Assembly (NCBI RefSeq): GCF_010093535.1
Contig: NW_022985206.1
Location: 440,191-504,190, forward strand
Direction of reading: 5' to 3'
Length of the DNA stretch: 64,000 nucleotides
Origin: Lindgomyces ingoldianus
Lineage: Eukaryota > Ascomycota > Dothideomycetes > Pleosporales > Lindgomycetaceae
The position numbers were made by a program, and so were the translations under genes. The notes under the pieces are model-generated. The model searched no databases, was not told where the DNA came from, and saw only the letters and a program-made list of their open reading frames with translations. Positions 1 to 9,908 of this stretch are shown piece after piece (position 1 is the first letter of the stretch; each line of letters opens with the position of its first letter).

Positions 1-2358
1 TTCTTCATCACGTATGCGGAAGAGCCGAACAAGTGGAGGAGAGTCACAGTGTCCTGTGACTACCGCGAGATCACCCCCGATTCTCTCGAAGCCGATCTAA
101 AGAGCCTTCACTACCAACGAGACAAATGTTCGAGGATATATGAGGCCATCCGCGACTCACTCCCTGATATCCAGTTTTACGACACCGTCACCAATCTCAA
201 GCTCCAAACCGCAGATGGACGTCTCCATGTACATGTTACCGAGGATGTCAATGAAATCATTCCATATCCGCCATTGTCCGCCCTTGACCATCTTGATTGC
301 AAGAAATTTAAGGAGAACGCTGTCAGCTTCGATTCCCATATCTCAGGGTTTGTATATAAGGTTTCTGTGCAGAACAAGGTATATATCAAGAAGGAGATTC
401 CAGGTCCAGATGCTGTCGAGGAGTTTCTCTACGAGATCAATGCCCTGTATAACTTGAGAGACTCAAAGTCGGTCATCAAGTTTGAAGGCATCATTGTTGA
501 TGACAAGAGTGGACTCATCAAAGGTCTGCTGATCAGCTACGCGGAACAAGGTGCTCTTGTGGACCTCATCTACGACGACAAGGGCACAGACCGACTGCTA
601 TGGGAACGACGTGAGAAGTGGGCACGACAGATTGTGGAAGGTCTGTCAGAAATTCACGAGGCTGGGTTTGTGCAAGGCGACTTCACGCTGTCAAACATCG
701 TTATTGATCACAATGACGATGCCAAGATCATTGACATCAATCGCCGTGGCTGTCCTGTTGGTTGGGAACCGCCTGAGCTTGCGAGGCTCATTGAGAGCGG
801 CCAACGGATATCTATCTACATTGGGGTCAAGTCTGATATCTTCCAGCTCGGTATGGTGCTTTGGGCCCTCGCAAACCAACAAGATGAACCGGAGCGCGAA
901 GAACGCCCAATCGCCCGATCATTCTCAAGGTCAGATACTGTTCCTGCATATTTCCGCGATATTGTGACAGCATGTCTCAGCGACTCTCCACGAGAAAGGC
1001 CAGCGGCGAAGGACATGCTAAGGCAATTCCCTGATCCATCGACTGAGCGCACCCGACTCATGACAGAATCACGACAAAGCGTCTCAACCCACCGATCCGA
1101 CAAGGAATATATCGACCCCGCAACCGCAGTCGATTTAGATGATATCACAAAGCACCGCCAGCGGTCTCGCTCATCCTTTTCTAATGTCAACATGCCATCT
1201 ACTGAATACATTGGCTCAAGCGGGTCTTACATTCTCCCCAATGCCACCCGTGGCCGCTCTCCTGGCCTCCGCAGTCCGAGCCGTAACCGACGGTCTTCCT
1301 GCTCGCCCTACCCCGCTCCTCGGTCAATAATGTCTCTCGATGACAGCGAACTCGAAAACGAACTTGCGAGTCTACCTGCTAGTCGCGAAACCAGATGGGA
1401 ACAAGTTTATGTCGACGGTGACACCAGGCTTGTGCAGAGAGGTAGTCTTGGCATCGAAGCGCATGATTTCGCGACCCAGGAACCGAAGGATGTCTGTATC
1501 ACAACGCCGCCAGGAGAACTCGAGAACTCGTTGGTGGGAAGTAAGAAGAGCGACGATACCCCCCTAAGTCTGTCTACAGTTGCGGAATTGCAGCCGCCTC
1601 AGTCACAGCCGCTACCAATGAATAATACGAACGAGGGAGGAGCAACGAGTGAAGGGGAGAAATTGGGCCATCATAGACATCCGTCGAGCAAAGCATCGTT
1701 CTCCGACCGCGTCCATAACCTAGTTCAATCCGACGACACTAAAATGACGAACACGCTCGCAGATCTGGAAAACGAAATCGCTATGGATGCAAGTGTGGCG
1801 AGTAGTCTTGCACCCAGTCGCGTTGGAACGGGATTCTCGATTGAGGGGCTGCCACTTGGGTATGGCTCGCCGCTGCATCAAGACTCTGGGTTCGACGAAC
1901 CGCAACGCGTGAGCTACGAAGCAGAGCGCATACGACAGAGTTTGGAAAATAAGATGACTGAGCTGAATCCCACGAACGGGGCGGACGAAGGTGGTGGAAG
2001 GGTTGAAGGAAGGTTATGGGATGAGAAAGACGGTACGTTGATCGGTGAGGGGGTTCGCGCCAGCGAGCTAGTTATCACACCTGACATTTCGGGTGGAGTG
2101 GAGACACAGAGGAATGATGTCGTCGACCTTCAAGAAGAAGAGAGGAGGTTGGAAGAGAAAACGAGCAATACCACGATTCGTCCCCCGAGTATCATGATCC
2201 CGGAATTCCATCATGCGGTTCCGAAGGCGGTAGATACAAGTCCGAGGATCAGTGAAGAGCGTTCGACGGGCCAGGATGAGAGAAATCAGGGTCTCAGGGA
2301 GCAAGCACAGTGTCACGCAACCCCTCGAAGTGTCTTAAATACAACGACAAGCAAGTGA
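1..2358 (+). CDS. Protein kinase-like protein, 5' partial
   Basis: The frame is already open at base 1, so the true start lies left of the window; the GTG at 49 is not a convincing start. A kinase-like domain spans roughly bases 300-1040. A VYIKKE stretch at 379 carries the likely ATP-anchoring lysine (codon 388). A catalytic-loop equivalent VQGDFTLSN has its aspartate at 679-681. A metal-binding segment DIN has its aspartate at 733-735, and a WEPPEL box follows near 763. The glycine-rich loop is not recognisable and HRD and DFG are replaced by QGD and DIN, so this is an atypical kinase, but Lys/Asp/Asp are all present and activity is possible. The remainder (about 430 residues) is Ser/Pro/Glu-rich, low in complexity and probably disordered. 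It resembles fungal-specific kinase-like proteins; substrate and pathway cannot be told from sequence. The stop is TGA at 2356. No introns are needed within the visible part. Confidence 0.8.
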   Translation, partial: FFITYAEEPNKWRRVTVSCDYREITPDSLEADLKSLHYQRDKCSRIYEAIRDSLPDIQFYDTVTNLKLQTADGRLHVHVTEDVNEIIPYPPLSALDHLDCKKFKENAVSFDSHISGFVYKVSVQNKVYIKKEIPGPDAVEEFLYEINALYNLRDSKSVIKFEGIIVDDKSGLIKGLLISYAEQGALVDLIYDDKGTDRLLWERREKWARQIVEGLSEIHEAGFVQGDFTLSNIVIDHNDDAKIIDINRRGCPVGWEPPELARLIESGQRISIYIGVKSDIFQLGMVLWALANQQDEPEREERPIARSFSRSDTVPAYFRDIVTACLSDSPRERPAAKDMLRQFPDPSTERTRLMTESRQSVSTHRSDKEYIDPATAVDLDDITKHRQRSRSSFSNVNMPSTEYIGSSGSYILPNATRGRSPGLRSPSRNRRSSCSPYPAPRSIMSLDDSELENELASLPASRETRWEQVYVDGDTRLVQRGSLGIEAHDFATQEPKDVCITTPPGELENSLVGSKKSDDTPLSLSTVAELQPPQSQPLPMNNTNEGGATSEGEKLGHHRHPSSKASFSDRVHNLVQSDDTKMTNTLADLENEIAMDASVASSLAPSRVGTGFSIEGLPLGYGSPLHQDSGFDEPQRVSYEAERIRQSLENKMTELNPTNGADEGGGRVEGRLWDEKDGTLIGEGVRASELVITPDISGGVETQRNDVVDLQEEERRLEEKTSNTTIRPPSIMIPEFHHAVPKAVDTSPRISEERSTGQDERNQGLREQAQCHATPRSVLNTTTSK

Positions 2359-2998
2359 AGGCATGGGATGAATAAGAGCTAAAGGTGAAGAAGGTTGTGT
2401 GGTGCTATTCTTCAACTTTCCAGTCTGGTCTGTCAGTCCGACGGCCTATTATCATTACATCACCCACTATTACAGTTTTTATTACAGTTTTAACTCTTTT
2501 AGTTATTCAGAATCAGTTGACGGTCAGTTTTTCATTCTGTTCTGTGTATGTGTTGGGTTGGATTGGGTTGGGTCTTTCTCAGTCAGAAGCATTGTAAGAT
2601 TTTCTTGGAGACGGGATGTTACAATCGAGGTGCGAGCCTCGCATTCACTGTGCGCGTGTGTTCGGTTTGGTTTGGTTTGGGAGGTTTGGATACCAGGATA
2701 CCATTAACTTACATTAGTCATTCATCTCTTCTTCTGAAGTTTATGGTCTTTCGTTGCTCATCATTCCCTGTTCTCATGCCAAAGCTAGAAGCCGCTGGTT
2801 CTGCTTTGCTTCCTCCTTTCTTCCACATCTCCCTACCCCAATCCAGCATCCCTTTGTAGCACAATACTAAAGCATGTTAAAATCCCTATACCCAGTATCC
2901 GATCCCAACCGCATTCTCTCTCTTGTCCCTCTACCTCTCCCTCTCTCTCTATTCCTCCCTCTATTCTTCTCCTCACAAAGACCGGGTCGTATACAAAT
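2359..2998. other. Intergenic region / 3' UTRs between convergent genes
   Basis: This lies between the convergent ends of the kinase gene and the minus-strand small membrane protein gene. It holds T-rich stretches, repeated GGTTTGG/GGGTTGG words around 2550-2680 and a CT-rich microsatellite-like tract around 2915-2975. Short open frames here look like chance and no gene is supported. Confidence 0.6.
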
Positions 2999-3409
2999 TC
3001 ACCTCCTAAACCCCAATATATCCCGGTTCCCGCCCTGCGTTCCTCCACTCATCATGTATTTCCCGCTCTCCCTACCCATGTCCTTATTCCCACTTGGAAG
3101 GGTGTATATCCCATTTTCATCACCATCATCCCTGTCTTCATGGCTAGCTTCTTTCGTTGCCAGAGATACGAGGGCATTTCCTGCCTTCACTGCCAGTGGT
3201 GTTGACAGCGGCATATTACGACCATTTGAATCTAACATGCCTAAGGCAATATCACCTTCACCATTACCGCCGCCATGATCTCCTAGTCGCGTTGCCCGCG
3301 CACGGCGAAGCCGACGCCGGTAAGTAGTGTATGCGATGTAGGTTCCCATACTGCCGAGGATTGTGGGGCCGGCGATTATGATGATGACGAAGAAGGGTGG
3401 GGAGACCAT
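2999..3409 (-). CDS. Small predicted single-pass membrane protein (136 aa), unknown function
   Basis: I do not recognise this protein. An ATG at 3409 in a good fungal context (AAAA before ATG G) opens 136 codons. Residues about 4-28 form one hydrophobic segment (VSPPFFVIIIIAGPTILG and following). A strongly basic stretch, RRRLRRARATR, comes immediately after, as expected for a type III/signal-anchor protein whose basic side faces the cytosol. The rest is polar, Gly/Asp/Ser-rich and probably disordered. It is convergent with the kinase gene. The long pyrimidine-rich region upstream (3410-3780, read on the minus strand) could be 5' UTR or hold an upstream exon, because another minus-strand frame overlaps the start. 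The membrane segment followed by basic residues is the main reason to accept it; a chance frame is not excluded. Confidence 0.5.
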   Translation of the reverse strand: MVSPPFFVIIIIAGPTILGSMGTYIAYTTYRRRLRRARATRLGDHGGGNGEGDIALGMLDSNGRNMPLSTPLAVKAGNALVSLATKEASHEDRDDGDENGIYTLPSGNKDMGRESGKYMMSGGTQGGNRDILGFRR

Positions 3410-3782
3410 TTTTGTGTACGTGTGTGTGCAGGGGGTGCAGGGTGGGTTTGTTGGTGCAGGTTTGCGGATTTGCGGTTGATGTCTGGCGGAGTGGGATTTA
3501 GCAAGGGATGCGGATTGTCGGATTGCTCGGGTAGGGGGAGACGAATACCTGGCTGGGGAGCCTGTAGAGAAGGCTTGGTGTGGGTCGAATATGAGGGATA
3601 GTTGTAATACCTCTGTAAGTGAGCCTGTGCGCCCACACCAATACTCGTGGCAAAAACCTGAAGTGTTGCATTAGTGAAGCCCTCTCGTTTGTCTCTGCCC
3701 TCCACCACCGCCAGTCCCCTTCACCGTCCACCCTATCACTCCCAGACCGCTCCAAAATGAACCAAAACATTATTATTTTCAT

Positions 3783-4801
3783 GCCTTTCTAAAGTACTTA
3801 ACGTTCGACTGCTTCCGCTCTCGGCATCTGGTCAATTCAGTTGGATAGAGAAGAGAAGATTAGCATGACCCCTGCACTAATATGAAATACCTCCTTGAAG
3901 AAGTAACCATTTTCCTACAAAAAGGGCAAGTGTTCGAGCAGGAATTGTTATTTTTAGTCCTCTGGGCGTTGTTTACGATCCTGAGGCTGCGGGGAGTCTG
4001 CGAACAACCGTCCTGAAGGTACTCGAACAGCTAGGGGCAAGATTAAATCAGGTACAGCATCTCCAAGGCGTTTAGGGCCTCAGCATAAATCTTTAGATGA
4101 ATTCATTTTCTCTCACTTTTAATGCATACCGCAACTAGGGAAAATAGATCGTAGAAGACTCTGCTCAAATGACTATGTTGAAAAACATCCACACACTCGC
4201 GCCCAAAATTAGCGTCACAGCACAGCTCTTCTCAAAGGGTGAGGCCCCGTAAACACAAGCTAGGTTGTCCTGGCTCAAGTAAGGCTGCTCGGGAGTGTAC
4301 GCAAGAAGGAAAGGTGTCTGACGAAGGACTAGCTCCAATATAGGGCTAAGAGAACGTTAATTGGACCCGAAAATTTTAAACTGGAACTTTTCTTTGGAGA
4401 GAAAATAGTAGCATTGAGGTCGAGAAAATATATCAAGAGGCTGAATGATGTGCAAGATCTTCGGGAATGCTGCATAAAAAAGAAACCGTCTCAAACAAAC
4501 AGGGGCGGTTTAGGAGAGAGACATCATCTTATTAATCTTCTACCTTCTTCTAGCTAAACCTTTAATACATAACTTATACCCTAATTATTATGTAGTAACA
4601 TGCTGTAGAAGTGAAGGCTGCTGTGCCACCAGAAGTGTGGCTTGATATGGCCCATGCGCCGATCCCAACATTAGTCTCTATTCCGCATCATCGGAACAGT
4701 GTGCGTCACCAACCAACCTCAAAGCAGCCTCCCACTGTCATCCTCATCATCCACGTCTCCTCCTCCATGGCAAACTATTCTCCACTCGAAGGTTACTCAT
4801 A
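3783..4801. other. Intergenic region upstream of the Rad4-like gene
   Basis: Moderately AT-rich DNA with no frame I can support, no tRNA and no recognisable repeat. The part just before the Rad4 start (about 4690-4800) is C/T-rich and is probably promoter and 5' UTR. A short plus-strand frame at 4699-4983 overlaps the Rad4 start in another frame and is taken as chance. Confidence 0.5.
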
Positions 4802-7800
4802 ATGCCGCCTTTCCTACGTCGAAAACGTCTGCGTTCTACCTCCCCGACCGCTGTACCTTACCCAAAACGCGCCGCTCGCAATCCCCCGCGGCGCCCGAAA
4901 GAATCTGTTTTCCAGTCCCTGGACGCAGCACCGAAGCTATCAAGAACTTTGTCACAGACGCAGGCACTTCTAAGAGGCAATGACGATAGTAGCGAGCTTA
5001 GCGACCCGGAAAGCAGCGAAGAGGAGTTTGAGGATGTCGTGATAGATAGTACAAAGGCATCAGAATTTCATAGAAAAGGAAAACAGCAAGCAAAAGATGC
5101 TAATTCCGACAATGAGACCGAGGATGAGTGGGAGGATGCCTTGAGAGTTCATCACCATACCCGCCTCGAAAATGAGCCCGTCCCGGAAGTCTCCGGCGAT
5201 CTTGAGCTCACTCTGAATCCCGCCTCGGCGCCTGTAGCCTTCTCTTCGACAGCAAACGGCAAGAAGGGTCCCTCAAAAATTGAGCGCCAAGTACGAGCAG
5301 TCACACATTGCATCCACGTTCAGTTTCTTATGTTTCACAACCTAATACGCAACTCGTGGGTCCAAGATCCATGGACGCAGAAGATACTTGTGGAAAATAT
5401 GACTTCGGGATGCTGGAGAGAGATCAATCTATATTGGAGGGATGTAGGGATAACAGATGGCCCAAAGCGAATTGTGCAGGTTTCTTGGACCAAGAAGAAG
5501 GCTGGTGTTGATACAAACAATAGAAAGTGGGTGGACGGTGGGAAGGATGGTGTCCAGGTGTATACAAATACAGAGGCAAAGAACAACTCTTCAAAGGGAA
5601 AGGGCAAGGAAACAAGAATTCGTGACTGGGGCGCCACATCCGATCGAATTGAGCCGAACGCGCCAAATCTATCGGCAGGCGACCCACTCCTTCGACTTCT
5701 CAAATATCTTTCGGCGTATTGGAAATCCAAATTCAAGATCACTGCACCCTCGTTACGAAAGCGTGGATACCTCTCTCCCTCCACCCTTAAAGCAGAGATC
5801 GCGGCCTGGGGCGAAGATGCTTCCGACGCCGACACCTTTGGCGAGCGCATCGAGAACCTGGAAGCATTCCGTGACAAGGCTCGGAAGTGTGAAGGCAGCA
5901 GAGATGTCGGAGAGCAACTATTTACAGCTCTTCTGCGTGGTCTTGGCATCGAGGCTCGGATGGTAACGAGCCTTCAGCCTGTCGGCTTCGGATTCAGTCA
6001 AAGCGAGGAGGGCATGCCCAAAGACTTGGAGAAACTAAAAGTTAAAACAAAAGCGAAAGATTCCCAACCAGCCTCTTCTAAATCACGAGGGAAGAACGAG
6101 ATGATCGGCTCGCACTACTCACCCATCGACCTCGAAAGCAGCGATCTCAGTAGCGTAATATCTATTTCTTCCGACTCCGATCTCGAACCCAAGGCTCTCA
6201 AGAAACCTTCCACATCCCGCAAATATAGCGATAGCCTGCGCCATGATCTGCGCTATCCAACATACTGGACAGAAGCCATCTCCCACCTCACCCACACCCC
6301 AATCGCCGTATCTCCCCTCCCACGCGCTCTGACGAGACTGCCCGCCATCGCAACACCATCACAGCCTGATGCACTCTTAAACTTCTACTCTCGCGGAACC
6401 GCGTCCGACCGAGTAAAAGCTGACAAAATTAAACAAGTCTTCGCGTATCTAATCGCCTTCTCCTCCGATGGCACCGCAAAAGAGGTGACAACGCGCTACC
6501 TCCCCAAACGCCAATGGCCTGGCAAAACTAAAGGCTTCCGTATGCCCGTCGAACAAATCCCCATCCGCGACAAACGGGGAAAGGTTCGGAAGTGGGAAGA
6601 ATGGGACTGGTTCAAATCTGTGCTCCGGCCCTACGCTCGCGATATCGCGCATCGGCAACCCTGGGATGAGGTTGAAGACGAGGGCGATCTTGTCCCCGCT
6701 GCACCAGCCAAGCCAAAAGATATGGATGAGGAAGGCGGAAGGGAGACGCTTCAGGGGTACAAGAACTCTGCGGAGTATGTGCTAGAGAGACATATGAAGC
6801 GAGAGGAAGCACTAAAGCCTGGCGCGAAGGTTATCCGCCATTTCGCGATAGGGAAGGGGGAGAAAGAAAAGAAAGAGCCTGTGTACTTACGTAAGGACGT
6901 CGTGCTGTGTAAGACCGTGGAGTCTTGGCATAAAGAAGGACGAGCGGTTAAGGAAGGCGAACAACCACTCAAGTATGTGCCGATGCGTGCTGTCACTATT
7001 ACAAGGAAACGCGAGATTGAGGAGCGCGAGCGGGAAGAAGGCGGAAAGGTTAAACAAGGCTTGTATTCCGAAGCGCAAACTGATTGGATCATCCCCGACC
7101 CCATCGTTGATGGAAAGATCCCTAGAAACTCATTCGGAAACATTGATGTTTACGTCCCGACCATGATACCTCAAGGCGCAGTCCACATTCCGCTCAAAGG
7201 TACGGCGCGAATATGCAAGAAACTTGGAGTCGACTTTGCCGAGGCTTGTACGGGTTTCGAGTTTGGGAAACAGCGCGCTGTCCCCGTTATCCGCGGTGTG
7301 GTAGTTGCAGAGGAGAACATGGATTTAGTGGTTGATGCGTGGGAGGCCGACGAGATAGAGAAGGCGAAGAAGGAATTGGAGAAGAGAGAGAAGCTGGTGT
7401 TAGGGTTGTGGAAGAAATTCTTCACTGGTTTGAGGATTGTGGAGAGGATGAAATCGGAGTATGGGGATGATGTTGAGTTGCCAGATAAGGATCCTGTGGG
7501 TACTACTGCCGCATCGAAGAAGTCGCACCAGGACAAGTTCCAGAATCTTGAGGGGTTTGAAGGCGGGTTCCTGCGCGACGAACCTGCTCGTGAGAGTCAA
7601 ATGGGTGGATTCGAGCGAGAACACACCGAGAATCCTGACCGGGCAAGCCAGGAGCAAGAGCGCGATAACATAGCAGTCAGCTTCATCCCCTCGAGCCAGG
7701 AAGACCATGTCGTTCTCAATGGAGAGCTTACTATCGACCACGGCGACCATGAACATATTGAACGGACTAAAATGGCCACCAATAATGCATACCAAACGCC

Positions 7801-8020
7801 AATCTCTCTCCACTCGGTGCTCCAGAAGCCCGCTGACGCCGACCATGAGGGCGGTGAAGGCGACGTGAAGGTGAAGAGTCATTATTTTGTACAAGGAAGT
7901 GATGAGGAGACAGATTTGAGCCTAAAGAAGCCTGCCGTAAGAGGAACTGGGAGGAGACAGGGACGGGGAAGGGGACGGGGACGAGGACGAGGGCGAGGCA
8001 AGGGGAACATGAGAGGCTGA
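4802..8020 (+). CDS. rad4: Rad4/XPC-family nucleotide excision repair protein (1072 aa)
   Basis: This family finds helix-distorting DNA damage (such as UV photoproducts) in global genome excision repair, acting in the nucleus with a Rad23 partner and then recruiting TFIIH. The order of parts is typical. A basic N-terminus (residues 1-35) precedes an acidic region (about 60-120). A transglutaminase-fold domain follows (about 160-550), visible as HVQFLMFHNLIRNSW and later RDVGEQLFTALLRGLGIEAR near 367-386. Three beta-hairpin domains then follow: BHD1 near 648-705 (YVLERHMKREEALKPGA), BHD2 near 705-757, and BHD3 near 757-850 (GNIDVYVPTMIPQGAVH, GFEFGKQRAVPVIRGVVV). A charged helix comes after BHD3, as in family members. 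The C-terminus ends in an unusual run of Arg-Gly pairs. The start is the first ATG of a single intron-less frame. Length fits filamentous fungal members. Assignment is from family motifs, not a search. Confidence 0.93.
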   Translation: MPPFLRRKRLRSTSPTAVPYPKRAARNPPRRPKESVFQSLDAAPKLSRTLSQTQALLRGNDDSSELSDPESSEEEFEDVVIDSTKASEFHRKGKQQAKDANSDNETEDEWEDALRVHHHTRLENEPVPEVSGDLELTLNPASAPVAFSSTANGKKGPSKIERQVRAVTHCIHVQFLMFHNLIRNSWVQDPWTQKILVENMTSGCWREINLYWRDVGITDGPKRIVQVSWTKKKAGVDTNNRKWVDGGKDGVQVYTNTEAKNNSSKGKGKETRIRDWGATSDRIEPNAPNLSAGDPLLRLLKYLSAYWKSKFKITAPSLRKRGYLSPSTLKAEIAAWGEDASDADTFGERIENLEAFRDKARKCEGSRDVGEQLFTALLRGLGIEARMVTSLQPVGFGFSQSEEGMPKDLEKLKVKTKAKDSQPASSKSRGKNEMIGSHYSPIDLESSDLSSVISISSDSDLEPKALKKPSTSRKYSDSLRHDLRYPTYWTEAISHLTHTPIAVSPLPRALTRLPAIATPSQPDALLNFYSRGTASDRVKADKIKQVFAYLIAFSSDGTAKEVTTRYLPKRQWPGKTKGFRMPVEQIPIRDKRGKVRKWEEWDWFKSVLRPYARDIAHRQPWDEVEDEGDLVPAAPAKPKDMDEEGGRETLQGYKNSAEYVLERHMKREEALKPGAKVIRHFAIGKGEKEKKEPVYLRKDVVLCKTVESWHKEGRAVKEGEQPLKYVPMRAVTITRKREIEEREREEGGKVKQGLYSEAQTDWIIPDPIVDGKIPRNSFGNIDVYVPTMIPQGAVHIPLKGTARICKKLGVDFAEACTGFEFGKQRAVPVIRGVVVAEENMDLVVDAWEADEIEKAKKELEKREKLVLGLWKKFFTGLRIVERMKSEYGDDVELPDKDPVGTTAASKKSHQDKFQNLEGFEGGFLRDEPARESQMGGFEREHTENPDRASQEQERDNIAVSFIPSSQEDHVVLNGELTIDHGDHEHIERTKMATNNAYQTPISLHSVLQKPADADHEGGEGDVKVKSHYFVQGSDEETDLSLKKPAVRGTGRRQGRGRGRGRGRGRGKGNMRG

Positions 8021-8936
8021 TGAACTAGGCACTAGAAATGTATGTATAAGGAAGTGATGAATGATGAAAACTTTTGAATGAGGTTGAGACTCGTTGGTGA
8101 CCGGTGAAGGGTACACAGCTTCGAACGAAGCGTAGTACTGTACAATTGGGCGATTTTGAGGCCTGTACGGGTGAGATTCTATCTACGTTCGTACGATAGG
8201 GAGGAGAGGTAGGTGTTACAACTCACGTGATCTGTATAAGTAGTATAATTTAATTAAAGTACGCTGTACTCTAGTTAAAACAACTAAGATTATAAGCCTC
8301 TAGAGACGCAAGATTTAACTATAAAATAACTAATTCTTCTTAGTAACAAGAGCAGAGAGATCTACTTATAACTCTAACAGCAGAGCTAGAGGCAGATTCC
8401 CTTGCCCTACTCCTCTAGGGACATTATATCCGCGGTATAAGCCTACACCTTTAATAGTGTACAACTGCCTTGCAATGTAGTCTTATTCTTTTCTTAGTAA
8501 CTTAATTACGCTAAGGGCAACGCCTGTTTTAAGTCTAATAGCTATGTATTATTCTAGTTAATTATAAACTTAACGCTAGTGTTATAATTGTAGTTCTCTA
8601 GGAACTGCTGCGATTAATCTTTAGCCACAAACAGTGTAATATTGCGAGACAGGGCAGAGGACGCAGTGGAGAGGGCATTTAACTTCTACAGCTTATAAGG
8701 CTAACAGCAGAGAGATGTAAGCATCCTTGCAAAACTTTTACCTAATTAGAGCCTTAGAAGCCTACCTAAACGCTCCCTGCAAGCCTCCTGCTTACTAGAG
8801 CCCTCCTACTCCTCTAGAATCCCTATACAAACTTTCTAAAAGGGTAATACAATCTGTACTACGTACTGTACTTAGGGCATTATTAAACGTACAGTGCGGC
8901 TCACAGACTCGGTACGTTCGTGCTGAACACGTGACC
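8021..8936. other. 3' flank of rad4 grading into AT-rich RIP-like DNA
   Basis: The first 200 bases have normal composition and probably hold the terminator of the Rad4-like gene. From about 8240 the sequence becomes AT-rich and stop-riddled, like the repeat interiors. No LTR, terminal repeat or protein remnant could be recognised. The last 50 bases before 8937 return to normal composition, so this may be a separate short decayed repeat. Confidence 0.4.
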
Positions 8937-8941
8937 GTTAC

Positions 8942-9043
8942 TGTCACGATTGTGCACGAGTAAGGTTATAGAGCTTCACGGAGGTCTAGTTTAATTACTA
9001 CGTGAGGTATCATGGTAGGTATAAGACGTTGTGTGAGGAACAG
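8942..9043. repeat. 5' LTR of Ty3 copy A (left 102 bp, rest in gap)
   Basis: This matches the first 102 bases of the 318-bp LTRs of B (16540) and C (23583). The outermost bases are unmutated (TGTCACGATTGTGCACGAG), unlike the same position in the 3' LTR. Confidence 0.9.
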
Positions 9044-9908
9044 NNNNNNNNNNNNNNNNNNNNNNNNNNNNNNNNNNNNNNNNNNNNNNNNNNNNNNNNN
9101 NNNNNNNNNNNNNNNNNNNNNNNNNNNNNNNNNNNNNNNNNNNNNNNNNNNNNNNNNNNNNNNNNNNNNNNNNNNNNNNNNNNNNNNNNNNNNNNNNNNN
9201 NNNNNNNNNNNNNNNNNNNNNNNNNNNNNNNNNNNNNNNNNNNNNNNNNNNNNNNNNNNNNNNNNNNNNNNNNNNNNNNNNNNNNNNNNNNNNNNNNNNN
9301 NNNNNNNNNNNNNNNNNNNNNNNNNNNNNNNNNNNNNNNNNNNNNNNNNNNNNNNNNNNNNNNNNNNNNNNNNNNNNNNNNNNNNNNNNNNNNNNNNNNN
9401 NNNNNNNNNNNNNNNNNNNNNNNNNNNNNNNNNNNNNNNNNNNNNNNNNNNNNNNNNNNNNNNNNNNNNNNNNNNNNNNNNNNNNNNNNNNNNNNNNNNN
9501 NNNNNNNNNNNNNNNNNNNNNNNNNNNNNNNNNNNNNNNNNNNNNNNNNNNNNNNNNNNNNNNNNNNNNNNNNNNNNNNNNNNNNNNNNNNNNNNNNNNN
9601 NNNNNNNNNNNNNNNNNNNNNNNNNNNNNNNNNNNNNNNNNNNNNNNNNNNNNNNNNNNNNNNNNNNNNNNNNNNNNNNNNNNNNNNNNNNNNNNNNNNN
9701 NNNNNNNNNNNNNNNNNNNNNNNNNNNNNNNNNNNNNNNNNNNNNNNNNNNNNNNNNNNNNNNNNNNNNNNNNNNNNNNNNNNNNNNNNNNNNNNNNNNN
9801 NNNNNNNNNNNNNNNNNNNNNNNNNNNNNNNNNNNNNNNNNNNNNNNNNNNNNNNNNNNNNNNNNNNNNNNNNNNNNNNNNNNNNNNNNNNNNNNNNNNN
9901 NNNNNNNN
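9044..9908. other. Assembly gap (865 N)
   Basis: A run of N inside copy A. By alignment to copies B and C the missing stretch should be about 493 bp: rest of the 5' LTR, polypurine tract and chromodomain end. The N run is therefore about 372 bp longer than the family predicts. Confidence 0.97.

Noticed and set aside
816..1211. Antisense frame of 131 codons within the kinase gene
   Set aside because: A shadow of the GC-structured kinase coding strand; no independent motif.
2385..2859. Short plus-strand frames after the kinase gene
   Set aside because: T-rich 3' UTR-like DNA, no conserved features.
3376..3782. Minus-strand frames overlapping the start of the small membrane protein
   Set aside because: Low-complexity Pro/Ser/His-rich, no motif; more likely 5' UTR of the membrane protein gene.
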